Notes: generated from the sequence alone by a model not told the origin. Positions 37,401 to 53,011 are shown, counted from the first letter of the stretch. The stretch is 64,000 bases of DNA from Antennarius striatus (GCF_040054535.1 NC_090779.1:18201001-18265000), one strand, 5' to 3'. Numbers and translations are program-made.

Positions 37401-40400
37401 TATCCATGTCTGAGTATGGTTCAGTCGTGTCTGTGCTATCCTGCTGACTATTAAACTAATGCTGATTAAAATAATAAAAATTTATTAAATGATTATCTTC
37501 CAAAAACAACTTCTTAATCAGTGATGCAAGAGCAAAGTCAGATTTGGTGTGTATAAATAACGTAACTAAATTCAGATCATGTTGATTTTCAGTAGGTTTC
37601 ATTCAGAGGCTCAGACAAGGGACGAATGCGTTAATGGAATCTGACAATTTGGGAGTGCCACGGGCAAACTCCACTTTAAACCAGTCTGCTGTTTGCGTGC
37701 AGCTTCAGAACCGGTCTCCTCTGATCTCATGTCAGTGCAGCAGAACACTAATGGACATACTTCATCCTGGCCATGGAGAGATGGTGCTTATATAACGCAC
37801 GGGACAAGCATGACAGTGCGCAGCATGCTGCATGTTTTAAAAAATATCACCACTGCAACATAGTGGTAGTTGTTTCAAAGCAGCAGCAACAGTCAGTAAA
37901 GTTGAGGGCCTAAAGAATCTGATTTATTACTTTTATGACATTGAATTTAACCAGGGACCAATAAAGTCTGTCTGTCCATCGTTTGTTGCAGTTTCGATAA
38001 TCATTTTACTACCAAATATGTGAGAGTAAAACAACGCATTTCTTCATTACCTCTTTGTACCGAGGACAGGTGCAATGACATCACACTCACAAAGTCTGTA
38101 ATATGAAGTGACCGTTGTGCACACTCAGTTCTAGTGCAGCAGTTTTGTTTTTTTTTACTGAAGGACAACCGTCTGACCGACAATATCACACCATAATCCA
38201 AACGGACAGATGGGGGAAAGCCTGTGAACAAACAATTTCACATAATCCAGAGAGGTTGAATTATGTAAAGGTCTTCAAATAAATATCATTCTGTCTCAGC
38301 ATAAATTTTGCTATTTAGTTCTGTAATATATGTCTTATTTTAGACATGTACTACTAATGCTTTCAAAGTAGATGCTGTTCATTCAAACTGGTCATTCACT
38401 CCCACCCCCCTGTTCCATGGCTGTATTTTGTTCTGCTGCTTTTTGTTCCTGCCAAATGAAGTGTGCACCACATTAGGGTCATAATAATCCTTATTGTATT
38501 CTGATGTAAGCAACAATGGCAGTGTAAGAGCTACATAAAATGCAATGCTTTGCTTACACTGCAGTCACACTATGCGATGATTTCAATCTTTATCTGTAAA
38601 TTTAACACTTCTTTTGTCGTTTCAAGAAAAACAACCACACAAAAAAAAGAAAAAATGTGGAATAATCAAACTTAAGAGACAAATATAATTAAAAAAAACA
38701 TTTACTCTTTCTATTATCTGTTTGTCATTCTGAGGCAATTGGAATTTCTATATTCTCTTTGTTGTGCATTCCTAACTCAGGGATATAATTATGCAATAAC
38801 AAAACTCAAGTGGATATTGTATTTACACAGAAACATGGCGGCACCTGGAAGCATTGACCTTTTCCTCCATTAAGAGCTTGCTACTGCTGCACAATCACAC
38901 ATTTGCATTCACGTATTCAGACCAATGAGTTAACGCCCTGGATGCTCTAACGTGACAAGTAAAACATCTTTACCTCAGTGTGTCGTTCAGCTCACCGTTG
39001 ACCAGACAAACCTCTAATTGCAGAATAGACTATAGTCGTTTGAAGCGACTGTGCTTACACGCAGCTTTCAAACTAATGGTGATTTCACTTTGCTCTCTTT
39101 CTTTCATGCCCTCCCTCATCTCTCACTCCTCCCTCTTTCATATTCCCTCCCTTTCCATCACTGATCCTGACCCAGCACCAGCCGTTCATTCCCTGTGATG
39201 TAACCCAGAGTACTTATGCATCTTTGTTCGGACATGCCATATTGCATTAAACCAGGAAGAGCATCATGGCTACGGAAAAGCGGTGAGTGGTGGTTAACAA
39301 GTCATGTGACCCTTCATCAACATGACCTTATTCAAATAGGGCCATCTATGGAGTAGCGTTCCATTTGTTACAGCACTGAGGGAAATAGTGACAAACTCAT
39401 TTTTACCTCCTGACAAATTTAAAGTTTTTTTGTTGAAATAAAGACTTGACTTTTTGTCATGTTTGCAATGAACACTTTACCATACTCTGAGCATCCTCTA
39501 GTCAGTGCCATGGATTTCTACTGTATTTTAGATTTGGTTCAAGCTCATATAGCTTGATAAAGACATTAATATCGAAACTTTGTTTGATATGGAGAAGAGC
39601 ATGTCCTTTGTGAGGATCATGACACCTGGTTTAAACTATACTATGAATGAGTTTCATCCAAAGATGGATGTAAAATTTTAAACAACCATAAATGTTTTAA
39701 ATTAACAATTCAATATAGAGGGTGGCATGGTGGCGCAGTGGGTAGCGCTGTCGCCTCACAACATGGTGGGTCCGGGTTCGAGTCCCGCTCTGTGCGGAGT
39801 TTGCATGTTCTCCCCGTGTCTGCGTGGGTTCTCTCCGGTTCTCCGGCTTCCTCCCACCTCCAAAAACATGTGCTTCAGGTTGATTGGCCGGTCCCAAATT
39901 GCCCGTAGGAGTGAGTGTATGTGTGAGTGGTTGTCCATCTTTGTGTGGCTCCGCAGTGCACTGGCGTCGTGCCCGGAGTGTCCCCTGCCTCACTCCCTAT
40001 GTCAGCTGAGTTAGGTTCCAGCTCCCCGTGACCCGCTACGGCGGATGAAGCGGTAGAAAATGAATGAATACAATATAGAAATGATGTCACTGGTATTTAT
40101 ACCCAGATGCATTGACGTCCATTCTAAGCGGGTGTACAGAGATTTGGTTGTTGCTGCTACTGAGAGGAAACATCTGCACTGGAAGCAAACTGATGCCCTC
40201 ATCTGGTTATTTTAAGGTCTGTTGTTGTTATGCACTACATCCAATCTTCAACACACAAACCACCTCTGTACCTCTGTAGTTTTTTAGTACTTTACTGCCT
40301 TTAATTATATGAATAACTATAAATATACAGTGATACCTCTACTTACGAATGTCTCTACTTACAGAATTTTCTACTTAAATTTCTCAGCAGGAAAATATTG

Positions 40401-43400
40401 CCTCTACTTACGAAAGAAATTTCGACTTACGTAATGTAAAAACACAGGATCAGCTGATAATCGAATCTCCCACAGGTTCCTGAACGCAACATTCTCATAG
40501 CTGCTCTGCCATTGTCTATTACCTAGTATCTTCCTGGCATCCCATTGGATAAGAGGGATGCCACTCCACCTCTGTGTGGAGCCAGATCGGTGTTTATGCA
40601 GTGTTCTCGACATTCGGCTCTCGACCTGTGAGGTGTTCTGATAGTTTTACGTAAATATACTGCATTAACTTTTTGAGTATTCACTATGGACACCGAGAAA
40701 GTGACGGAGAAAAGAAAAAGACGAAGAAAAGAGTTTTTTGTCCATACAAAGAGGTCATAGAAAAAAATGGGAACAGCAGTTAAAAGGTAAATTACCGTCA
40801 TTTTTATTCTGTACTCTATTCTTTGTTTTTTACGTTATGATTGTCTGAGAAAAATACCTCAAAAAACTATGAAGACTTCGATCAAATGTTGCGTAGATGA
40901 CCTCACCAACAAAATTAACAATTATTCTGTAATCTCTTTTCAAAATTATTTTAATTCCTATTAATGTTCTCATTTCATGCATGTGTACTTTTATTGTAGT
41001 TTTCAATACAGTAGTACTTCGAGATATGAGTTTAATCCGTTCTGTGACTGAGCCACCTTAAGTCATTTTAACCTGTTCCAACCTTGTAAAAAAGCCCCAA
41101 ACCCTTCTAAATGATCCATCCATCCATCCACCTTCCACCACTTATCCGGAATCGGATCATCATCTGAGTCTACTGTTTTTACCACTTCAGGATACAAGCA
41201 ATGACAGGGCAGTGGCTCAGCGGTAGAGCAAACGTCTTAAGACCAGACATCGCCCATCGGTGGTTCGAATCCCGCTCCCGCCGGACATCTTTGGAGTGTG
41301 AGCTGACAGTGGGGCCGAGGCACCCTTGAGCAAGCCCCCCCCCCCACAAGCTGGTCATTGGGGCGCACCCTGAAGTCGCGACCCATCACTCCGCCTCCCC
41401 CAGTACCAAATCATGTGTGATTAATTGCATGCCAGCAGGCCCCTAGTGTGCTGTGTTAACAGTGGCCTGTATACAGTGTTTGTGTGTGTGCTACTATAAC
41501 ACATACACTGTATATATGCATGTGTAAAGGAGTGTAAAGATAATTTCCCCGTTTGTGTGGACAATAAAGTGTGCTTTAATGACAATAGTGCTTCGATGCT
41601 TCTAGCATCGTGGATCATGCTTGGACAAAGAAAACACACATTAACCTTCTCATTAGATAAACAGTACATCAAAATATGATGTGGATTTAATAATAGTAAT
41701 AATAATAATAACAATGTTACAGATCGATCACAATTGATTTTCACTTATCTTCAGAATTTACTCTGCTAAATCCTGAAGCTGTAATTAAGACTACCACAAA
41801 AAATTGCTTTAATTTGAAAATTCAACAGCACAAAATGCATATCATATTCTTTGCCACCATGTGCTTAGAAACTCACCCATCCGCCTTGCTGGAGGATGTA
41901 GCTAGCTTCATCCTCCTCCAGGAAGCGCACCCCCAGGTGTAGGAGAGTAGAGAGGGGCTGGCCCTCACTTTGCAATGCCTGGAGAAGCACCAAAGGTACC
42001 AACACCTGGGAGAAACAGTACAGGGCAGATGTAACATTTCCTTGTCCTGAGCAGGCTGTCATTTTTTTAATCAGGCCTCAAAGTAAGTATATAAAACAAA
42101 AACAAACACACCTTACTCCAGCCTCCCTGTGTGTGTGCTGAGAGATCCACTGTTGTGTGTCTGAATCTCTGGTAGTCCAGAGGCCTGAAACAGACATATG
42201 TGGTTAACATGGGGTGTACTTATAGCTGTTAAGGACATGTGAAAGAGTAACAGGAATTATAAGAGGACATCATACAGTGACTCACAATAGGATTTTTCTT
42301 AAACTGAAAAGAGCTGAAAAAGAACACACACGATGTACTACCAAAGGCTTTAAACATTAAATATAGTATGTTCAGATTCATCATGAATAGAAACTGTTTA
42401 GTTCATTCATCTTTATTTCCTCAATATTTCTCTTTATATCCTCCAAACCTTTCCCTGCAGTCGGATTCACACACCTGACATGAATTTTCTCATGTTACCC
42501 GATTTAATCTGTAAATTTGTTTATTACTGTTAAGACAAAGTGTCCATAAATCTGATGTATACTGTGTGGTGTGGCTGCTGAAGTATGAATAATCTTCTAC
42601 AGCCATGTTCAACTCAGTTGCACACAGTCATCGCTGGAGGCTGTCCAGCACAACCAGTATTATCTGTTGGCCACAGAGCAGCTTCACCATAGCACCCTCA
42701 GATTGTGTGTTTTAGTCACGTGAAACTCATTTTATGCTCAACTTGCTTAGATTCTTTAAATCTACGTATAACAGTTTGCTTTTGTTTATAACTTCTGTGT
42801 GCTACCAGAGACAAATACAGTGAAGGAGATCGTATCTAGCACATGATTCTACATTGACACTGAACCTTGTGTGACTTTCTTTCCAACTCTTTGTTAACTT
42901 TCAAAGAATATTGTATTAAAAAAAACAGGATACAGTTCATGTGTGCAGCAGGCAATAAAATCAAGTGGATAGTGTGCACCCCTCTGCTTGTATGCCTGAT
43001 GATGTACAACACTGTTTACTGCCCATCTGTTTTAAATCATCTATTATTACAGTTTGTATTTTTGAATTATTCCATTTTTACAGTACTTCTAGATTTAACA
43101 CATTTAGAAATAAATACAAGGCTTCCAATCAATGTCACAATTCAGCTTTTCTCCCCTCATTTCACTGCTTCATTTTTTAAGTTCAAGAGTTCACAACGGA
43201 AAAAATGAAAAAGGCAGCAGTACACCAATATTGACTTTGTCGTTCCTGAGAGAATGTAAACTCTCAGCCTGTTTGCACACACGCTTTCCTCATACTGCAT
43301 GAAAAATATCAGCTTTTAAACATTCGTCAAAGCACTGCGAACTGACCCTGTGAGGAGTATGTGTACGGCTTCAGCCAGGCGTGTGTCTAGATCTCTGGCC

Positions 43401-46400
43401 ACCCTGTCTCCCACTGCAGCAAGGTGGTCTTCAATAGAGGTGTCCGGATTGGTCGGATTGAACACCACCGATGTTTGTTGGTTGAAGCCCGTTGCGGGAA
43501 AGGCTGGAAACACATGGACACAGGAAAGAGAAATATCTCTTGGGAGTGTAGTTTATTGTGGAGTAAACACATCCTGTCCATTTTCACCAGCCTCAAACCA
43601 AACTGTTCTTACTGGGTTCACATCAGCACAGAGGTTGGCCTTGAGGGGCACATGTGCTTGAAATCCGTTAAGATGCCTAATTGCTCTTTCAAAGGAAACC
43701 CTTCATGGTTCACATTGAAAAATGCTTATCTTCGGTTTCCATTGCACATGACAAACATGATGCATAGAATTCTGGACAATGTAAAGAAAAAAAATACTTC
43801 TTTTTATGATTTCTCCTTATTTTTGAAGTAATGTCCTTTAATGTGCAAAACCTGTCAGATATTTCAAAATGCGAACCAATATAGAGACTTGAGACCTGAA
43901 TGTCGCTAGTATTCCAAATATTTTAACGATGATAACCATAGGACGTGTGTGTGTGTGTGTGTGTCCCCACTTACAGGCAGTGATTTCATCTTCAAGCCGT
44001 CGCAGCTCTTCCTTTATCTGCTCTTTTATCATTGTAATCCTCTCTCTCTCATTCTGGGAAACTCCTGACAGAGATACAGTACAAACATGACAAATGAAGC
44101 TACAGCCAGAATCCTAATAAGTGAAACTGTCGATTCACTTAATCGTGAATAAATGTGTTAATATTTAAACTATTTAAATTAAACATATTTCCCCCCACAT
44201 AATTATTATGAACCCATAATAAGTTTTTGCAAAGCACTTTGAGCATGATCAATTTATTTTTTAGGGAATATTCTGCGATTGACATTCAGACAGATGTTCA
44301 TCTGCACCTTTATCTATGTTTGCAATAATCAAGGTGATGTGTTAATAAATTACCAATGTGTAAAGAAACTTAATAATTAGGTATACATAAATTATGTGTA
44401 GCTGTGCAACCTAGAACAACAAATTTAATACAGGAAAATAAACTATCCAATAAAGCTTGTTTGCTTATGCCTTGTTTTACTCTTTAGTTTGCTTATGATG
44501 ACATCTCTAGATGAACCTCCAGTACGGATTGAAGACCATACTCTATGGCTGCGTTCAGACTGCAGGTAAATCGGATTCCAATCAGATTCCCTTTCATATC
44601 AGATTTTTAGGGCTGACTATGCACACTGTTTTTATGTGGTGTGTTACTGTTCAGGTTACAAAAGAGTCATTCTCTTTCAATATGAATGGGCTAAAAATTA
44701 TATTTTGGCTGCCAGTCTGAACGCAGCCCAAGTTTGCCCCACCTGGATGCCACATTCCTCCACCCTTCAACCATGTGTGTTGCCACTGGTGCCCCTTTTC
44801 CAATCATCATTGTGATCTGTACAAATTGATGGGCTGTTCCTCTCTCCTTCATCATCGGTTTCAGTCTATTTATAAGACTCTTCTCGCAAAAACACCTCAA
44901 TACCTCTGACTTCTTGCATCTTTCCCATATTAAAACTACCAGCTGAAGTCCAGTGACTTCATAACTACATCTGTTCTTAAACTGCACTGTTCTCGGCCAG
45001 AGCTTTTGTTTTGCTGCAGTAAAACACTGGAACACCCGTCAAAACCCCCTTAAACTTTTAGTTCCTCCATCACTCCACATATTTACAAAGAAACAACAAC
45101 ATTCCTTGTTGACTGTTGTGTTGACTTTTCTTCTTCTCTCTCTCCATATATCCTAGAAGTTATGTTGTCTCCAACTTAATTTTCTCTTCCACACTGATTG
45201 TCTTGGATCCATGTGTATTATTTTTTTCGATATGTTTTGTTTGTTTTATTTTTTTCTTGTTTCTCTTGCTTTATTTATGTTTCTTCTGCTGGGGCCTCTT
45301 GCCAGGCCATCATTGGAAGTTGCGCCCACTTGATCTTAGCAGTAAAATAAAGTGTCAATAAAATACAAAATAATGGGAGCACTGGGTTGTCTGGATTGAC
45401 TTTACGGTACCAATTGATATACATGGTCTCAATATTTTTCTTGAAGGTCTTTGTGAATAAAAACTGTTTGCCCAACAAATGAGTCACATGTGCATCGACT
45501 CTTGACTTCCTTCAGAGGGGGAAACATCTGCAGACTGCGGTGCAGCTGTAGTAATATTCATTTCAAGCTATTTCATTATATCTGCTCCTCTCAACAGCGA
45601 TGTTGCTGGGATCAAGTTAGAAACAAACACGCATTGAATCCCTTGTGTTCATCTGTGCGCACAATGCACAGATGACATGCTCTGAGGTAAATTATTTAGG
45701 AGATTCAAGCTACACTGTGGACAGAATAATGAACTGGGATGAATCACTGACACGTGGCGGCTTTTTTTGTTTCAGGATGAAGAAGAAGAAGAAGGCATAC
45801 TTTATTGATCCCCAGGGGGAAATTACATGAGCTTGTTATATTCAGAAAAAAAAACGTTTAGAATATTCAGCTAGTTAATAACCAGCAGTCCAGTAATGTT
45901 TGAACACACTCCCACACATTGGTTATTTCTAATAAGAAGGAAAGTGGCCACCATTAGCTCTAAACCCTGACTTCCAGTCAACAGAAAGGAAAAACAAATT
46001 ACTTCTATCTAACATTCATCAACAATTTAACAACCGACTGAACTTATTTCATTTAATTTGTTTTTTCATGATTAAGATCTGACATTTTTGTAGCAGGACT
46101 AGAAGGGAGGCCCACAGGCAGCCTCTCTTCTGTGTCGAGCAGCGCACACATGAACACCCGGAGGACCAGTGTTGATTTTTGCAGGGCTCAGTGCTGTTTT
46201 AAAGCTAAGCCAGACAGCTAGCTGGCAAACTTTTTTACTTTGGTTCTCTGGTATGTGAGTGATCCTATGGAGATTGCACATGACAGACTGTCAGAAATTG
46301 GAGAGAGTCGAGCGGAAAGCAGGGATCAGCCACTTGTCTGCCATTCTTTACCTATTCAAAGCATGCACACAACAATAAAATGGACAGGAAATACAGAAAC

Positions 46401-47137
46401 CCCCCCCCCCTCCTCCATCTTTCTTAGCACACTATGTCAAAGATTTCAGCTCACACAGTAGGTCAAAAACTCTTAAAAAATATTCCATTACATGTGTGTT
46501 TTCAAGTCTGTCTCATGGTGAATAAGTATGGCACAGGCATGCTACCAGCCTGAGGTCACAACAAAAGAATGATATGACAGACTCTATAAGGACAAGCTAG
46601 TCTTTGGCTGCCATTGTAAATTATACTGGAAGGACTGTGGTCCAGTTTAGATTCTCAAATAACATATTTGTTTATAACAACTACATCCACATAAATGTTT
46701 CTAGACTAATGTTTGAGAAGGTCAAACTTTTAGGGTGAACTGTTGGCAGCATGCGTACACACCCAGAATGTAACAGCTATGCTTGCGTGTGGACACAACT
46801 CTATTTTTGTGCCTTGTGAATGCACAAGTATGAGGTTTGCTGCGGCATGTGTCAGACATCACAACGAGATGCAAAAGAGTGTTAGAATGAAGGTAATTTC
46901 ACTTCAATCATGAAGACATACAGACAACTCATCGCCAAACTTCACGCTCATACAGAAAGTACAATCAGATTATGTTTATAAATGACAGGAAAAGGCTTGC
47001 TCCCGACCTTGAGTCTGTGATCTATTAACAGGAAGCATTCCCAGGTAGTTGAGCACAATGAACTTGGTTTCATAATGGAAGTCCTCAGGCACAGTGGCAG
47101 TGATGGAGGCAGAAGGGGTGGAACCTGAGGTAGCCAT
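31701..47137 (-). CDS. bcl2l13: Bcl-2-like protein 13 (Bcl-rambo)
   Basis: Tail-anchored outer mitochondrial membrane BCL2-family protein; the mammalian protein drives mitochondrial fragmentation and is a mitophagy receptor. Coding exons in transcript order: 47008-47137, 43975-44064, 43347-43503, 42112-42184, 41877-42005, 31701-32732. All are in phase, giving 536 residues (human 485). The start MATSGS precedes [18 protein letters not shown], the most conserved N-terminal stretch. The BCL2-like core includes [12 protein letters not shown] and ends with ILQQGGW (BH2-like). The last exon encodes [16 protein letters not shown] (LIR-type, residues 262-265), [28 protein letters not shown], a long Pro/Glu-rich region, and a terminal membrane anchor ([20 protein letters not shown]) followed by SYRRK. 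A non-coding first exon probably ends at 48157, where a consensus GTAAGA donor sits on the minus strand. The intron before the last exon is 9.1 kb and full of repeats. Confidence 0.95.
33736..33817. repeat. Compound (GT)n(AT)n(AC)n quasi-palindrome
   Basis: A GT run (33736-33760) passes into an alternating AT stretch (about 33760-33785) and then an AC run to 33817. Because GT and AC are complementary, the two arms can pair into a long hairpin. Confidence 0.9.
34371..34417. repeat. (TG)n microsatellite
   Basis: A 47-bp pure TG run in the large bcl2l13 intron. Short open frames through it encode only Cys-Val or His-Thr repeats and are artefacts. Confidence 0.97.
36692..37399 (+). mobile_element. 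Non-autonomous hAT-like element (MITE)
   Basis: The left end reads CAGGGGTGTCAAACTCATTT followed by GGGCCACAT, the terminal sequence of abundant fish hAT-type MITEs. The right end has GTGGGCCACC and GCGGGCCACATTTGGCCCCC, the complementary type of terminus, but the last bases are decayed. There is no transposase reading frame. A SINE fragment (36987-37207) is inserted inside. A target-site duplication is no longer visible. Confidence 0.65.
36987..37207 (+). mobile_element. 5'-truncated SINE fragment nested in the hAT element
   Basis: It shares its sequence with the right two-thirds of the SINE at 39720-40070 (TCCCACCTCCAAAAACATG, GTGCACTGGCGT, CAGCTGGGATAGGCTCCAGC) and ends in a GGATGGACGGATGG tail. 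The tRNA-like head is missing. Confidence 0.75.
39711..40079 (+). mobile_element. Full-length tRNA-derived SINE with target-site duplication
   Basis: The element body is about 39720-40070. The head has an A box (tggcgcagtggg, from 39731) and a B box (ggttcgagtcc, 39775-39785). It continues with the widespread fish repeat body (GTTTGCATGTTCTCCCCGTG; TCCTCCCACCTCC) and ends GCGGTAGAAAATGAATGA. Both sides carry the 9-bp direct repeat CAATATAGA (39711-39719 and 40071-40079), the duplication expected from LINE-type insertion. Confidence 0.85.
40328..41060 (+). mobile_element. Decayed pogo/Tigger-like (TcMar) DNA transposon remnants
   Basis: Starts CAGTGATACCTCTACTTACG at 40328, with the motif TCTACTTACGAA repeated several times to 40410. 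A second terminus-like segment, CAGTAGTACTTCGAGATATG, begins at 41009. Both resemble the CAGTxxTACCTC ends of Tigger-type elements. Between them (about 40686-40770) is a basic KRKRRRK-like coding remnant followed in another frame by KEVIEKNG, suggestive of a CENP-B-type transposase N-terminus, frameshifted and dead. Assignment is tentative. Confidence 0.45.
41206..41572 (+). mobile_element. tRNA-derived SINE with LINE-like tail
   Basis: A box tggctcagcggtagagc (41213-41229) and B box ggttcgaatcc (41262-41272) are followed by GCCGAGGCACCCTTGAGCAAG and CACAAGCTGGTCATTGGGGC, as in the copy at 8622-8930. The tail is AATTTCCCCGTTTGTGTGGA then CAATAAAGTG. A C-run near 41336-41345 is probably replication slippage. 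No clear target-site duplication is seen. Confidence 0.75.
43945..43964. repeat. (GT)10 microsatellite beside a bcl2l13 splice donor
   Basis: A short GT run begins just inside the intron, 11 bp past the exon ending at 43975. In the transcript it is an AC repeat close to the 5' splice site. Confidence 0.9.
44547..44729. mobile_element. Short MITE with terminal inverted repeats
   Basis: Left end GGCTGCGTTCAGACTGCAGG and right end CAGTCTGAACGCAGCCC are inverted copies over about 17 bp, bounding a 183-bp A/T-rich body without coding capacity. No clean target-site duplication is visible, so the superfamily is unassigned. Confidence 0.55.
44740..45360 (+). mobile_element. Decayed LINE 3' fragment
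   Basis: In broken frames the plus strand shows a LINE reverse transcriptase C-terminal tail pattern: an L-P-L-T-S segment near 44907, then a GRAFxxxxxxLW-like remnant near 44993-45040. It is followed by a T-rich stretch and the typical LINE end GGGGCCTCTTGCCAGGCCATCA followed closely by AATAAAG (about 45289-45352). Many stops; non-functional. The LINE clade (L2/CR1-like) is a guess. Confidence 0.4.
45779..45830 (-). repeat. SINE/LINE 3'-tail copy with (GAA)n
   Basis: A GAA/GAAGAA run followed by TTTATTGATCCCCAGGGGGA. Read on the minus strand it is the AATTTCCC...GGGATCAATAA tail also seen at the ends of the SINEs. Only the tail is present. Confidence 0.55.
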
Positions 47138-48626
47138 TGAACAAACCTGTGTCAGACACCCAGGAACATAAGCTCTTCCACTCAACACGGGACGTCTCAC
47201 CTGAAGAGCAGTCAAAGAAGGTTAAGTTGATTGTTATTCCTGCAGTTCGGTTAATTCTGGCAAAAATCCCATGAACAAAACCTAAAGGAATTCAGTTAGA
47301 AAAGTCGTATGATGACATATGAAAGTGCAAACATGTGCTGGTCATAAAGCAAAGTGCCCTTTATGTCATCACAGACACGCAAATCCCTGTATCCCTTCTA
47401 CCAGGTGGACTGACGTACTCACTTGTCCATCAGGCAAAGGGATGATTTAAAAAAATCAGTCCCTATTTCTGTTTCATCTGGGACTGAATGACTTCAGACT
47501 GAAAATCAGGCCCCTGATGTCTTTCACATACATGAGAACACATTGTCCACTTCATCAGCTTACATAGTGCACGAAAGCAGATGAAAAGTCTTCCCTAAAC
47601 AAATTTTGTTTCAACTGCAGTACAAAATTAAACAACTGGCCTGAGCAACATGGCTAGCAAATGAAATCCTAGTTTATCCGTACACATCAAGAGAGAAGGT
47701 GACACCATGCGGACCTCAGGTGAGATTGACGTCAAGTTTGCCAAACAAATTGACTTCCGGCTGTAAGTGTCAAAATAAAACCTCACAAAGCCAATAACAC
47801 TAGCTAACGTCACCAAGTTCAGACAAAATTATGACGATAACAATCACAGGGGCTCAAGTGAATAGTGTCACCATTCTTTTTCTAACATTAAAACGGGATG
47901 TAAAATACTACGACGTGGCGTAAAATCATGTTCAACTAACAACCAGACTAGTCTAACTCATGAAAACTACCTGACACTGATCTAAATGTGTCGGCTACAC
48001 TGGAAAGTCCGTTTTAAACAGAAGCGTTTAATGGAACACCTCAGCGCACATTGGAGATATAACATTAGCTAGCTTGATTTCACACGTTTATGTGGTCTCT
48101 CGACTAAACAAACCGCAATTGAATTTAAGTTACACTGGATAGAGTCTATTTCTTACCGTCCTTGTCCAAAGGCAAACAGGTGTTGACAAACGTCAAGTTG
48201 AAGATAATATGCGACGCAGTCCCCGACTGTAGTAACGCTAGCTGAAGGGAGCAGAGGCCACCACTGGCTGGCAGCAGTAGCGCTAGCAAGTGTGCTTCTG
48301 ATGCTAAACAAGCTAAGGAGAATACAACAACTTCCTGCTGTGACCTTCAAAATAAGGTTCTCATTCTTAAGCGGAAACATTTTTAAGCAGTCCGCTATTT
48401 GTACAGTTACAGCAGCTGCGTGTCTGAACTGCAGCAACAAGGTTCGCTTGTCTGTCTGTTGCCATTCATTTATAATATGAGGGTTTTTTTAAAAAAATGC
48501 CTTTCCCGATACAATCTGAATCTCTTGAGCTTGTTTGGATGGCGTAAATGACATCGGCTTTCATGGTTGCAAAATTCATACCATTATGAATTTTTTTTTT
48601 CTTATAAGAAATGGTGTAGTGTTTTT

Positions 48627-48679
<53 letters not shown>

Positions 48680-49706
48680 CTTTATTGTCCACATTGGTGG
48701 ACATTTAAGACACAATACAGCAGTGAGGATCACACCATAGAAAGATAAGACAACAGTACTAAGAAGAGATAGTCCAACATAAAATTTAAAAAAATTTTTT
48801 TTAATTTAATCTGTGGTCTGACTAAACTGCACATGGACCTTCCTTTTAAAGGTGTCTTTTGTTGTGGAATCATTGATCATTTATAAATGAACCACTGACG
48901 TTTTGAGTGCTTGTCTCTTGTTTCCTTCTTTTTGAAGAATCCTAGTTCACAACTTAATGCACTACACCCTTTATCTATAAGACTAATCAGAAACATAACA
49001 ATTTTCATGACCTAAAACTTGAGTTTTGTTTCTTAGTTAGGTACAGTATATCGCATTTCCTAATTTGTTTTACTAAACCAATATCCCTTTGTGTCCTTTT
49101 GCAGTGCCAGGTACTATCTGAAGTATACTGGCATTAGGAGGCTGTCTGTAGCTCAATATCTATGTAAAATCAAAGCACTTTTTGCTGGTCCTATGTACTT
49201 CTCTCTTTGTATAAATATTGTATTACGAAGGATCCAAAGAAGTGCAAAGGACTCATAAGTGAAACTCATTTGCTTGATACAAAAGATTTTTTCCCCAAAA
49301 GTGACATTTAACACATTTGTCTTACATTTGTCGAGAACGGAAAATAGTATTAAATTTGACACTAAACAGGTTGGAAGTTCGCAAACCAGTTGTGGAAGCT
49401 CACTGGGGTTTTCCTGTACTTGAACCCAGGATTCATAATTACTTTAGATCACTGGGTTGTTCTCTTTTATACCATAGCAATTTGGAGAAAAGGGGGATCA
49501 GAGAGCACTTTATCAGTTTCAAGGACGTCCCTTTAAATGGGAACTTTATTTTGAAAATATTGACCGGATGTTTCGTTCCAATTTGTGTCTGCAAAAAAAA
49601 AAGGCGACGTTAATGAAAGAAGAGGCAAACTTGTTTTTGTTCAAGATTGACGAGAGATCAGAAAACGTAACTGCTTACAGTCTTGAACTCGAATCGAAGG
49701 AGAACT
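47138..49706. promoter_or_regulatory. bcl2l13/atp6v1e1 divergent region
   Basis: Contains the bcl2l13 5' UTR part of its first coding exon (to about 47208), an intron, a probable non-coding bcl2l13 first exon (about 48157-48460, ending at a GTAAGA donor on the minus strand), an (AAT)n repeat at 48631-48677 with a tail-like repeat, and the atp6v1e1 promoter and 5' UTR before 49707. I see no strong TATA or CLEAR (CACGTGAC) element for the V-ATPase gene. Confidence 0.5.
48631..48720 (-). repeat. (AAT)n plus SINE-tail stem-loop
   Basis: An AAT trinucleotide run (48631-48677) abuts CTTTATTGTCCACATTGGTGGAC. On the minus strand this reads GTCCACCAATGTGGACAATAAAG, like the end of the SINE at 41206-41572, with a small GTCCAC/GTGGAC stem. 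Confidence 0.6.

Positions 49707-53011
<3,305 letters not shown>

Larger units (their letters stand above)
32733..41876 (-). other. 9.1-kb repeat-rich bcl2l13 intron
   Basis: This is the last intron of bcl2l13. It holds microsatellites at 33736-33817 and 34371-34417, a hAT-like element at 36692-37399 with a nested SINE fragment, a complete SINE at 39720-40070, pogo/Tigger-like fragments at 40328-41060 and another SINE at 41206-41572. I find no further gene on either strand. Apart from these elements it is A/T-rich single-copy-looking sequence. Confidence 0.7.

Noticed and set aside
43424-43831. 135-codon plus-strand frame
   Set aside because: Antisense to a bcl2l13 exon at one end and intron at the other; no conservation signal.
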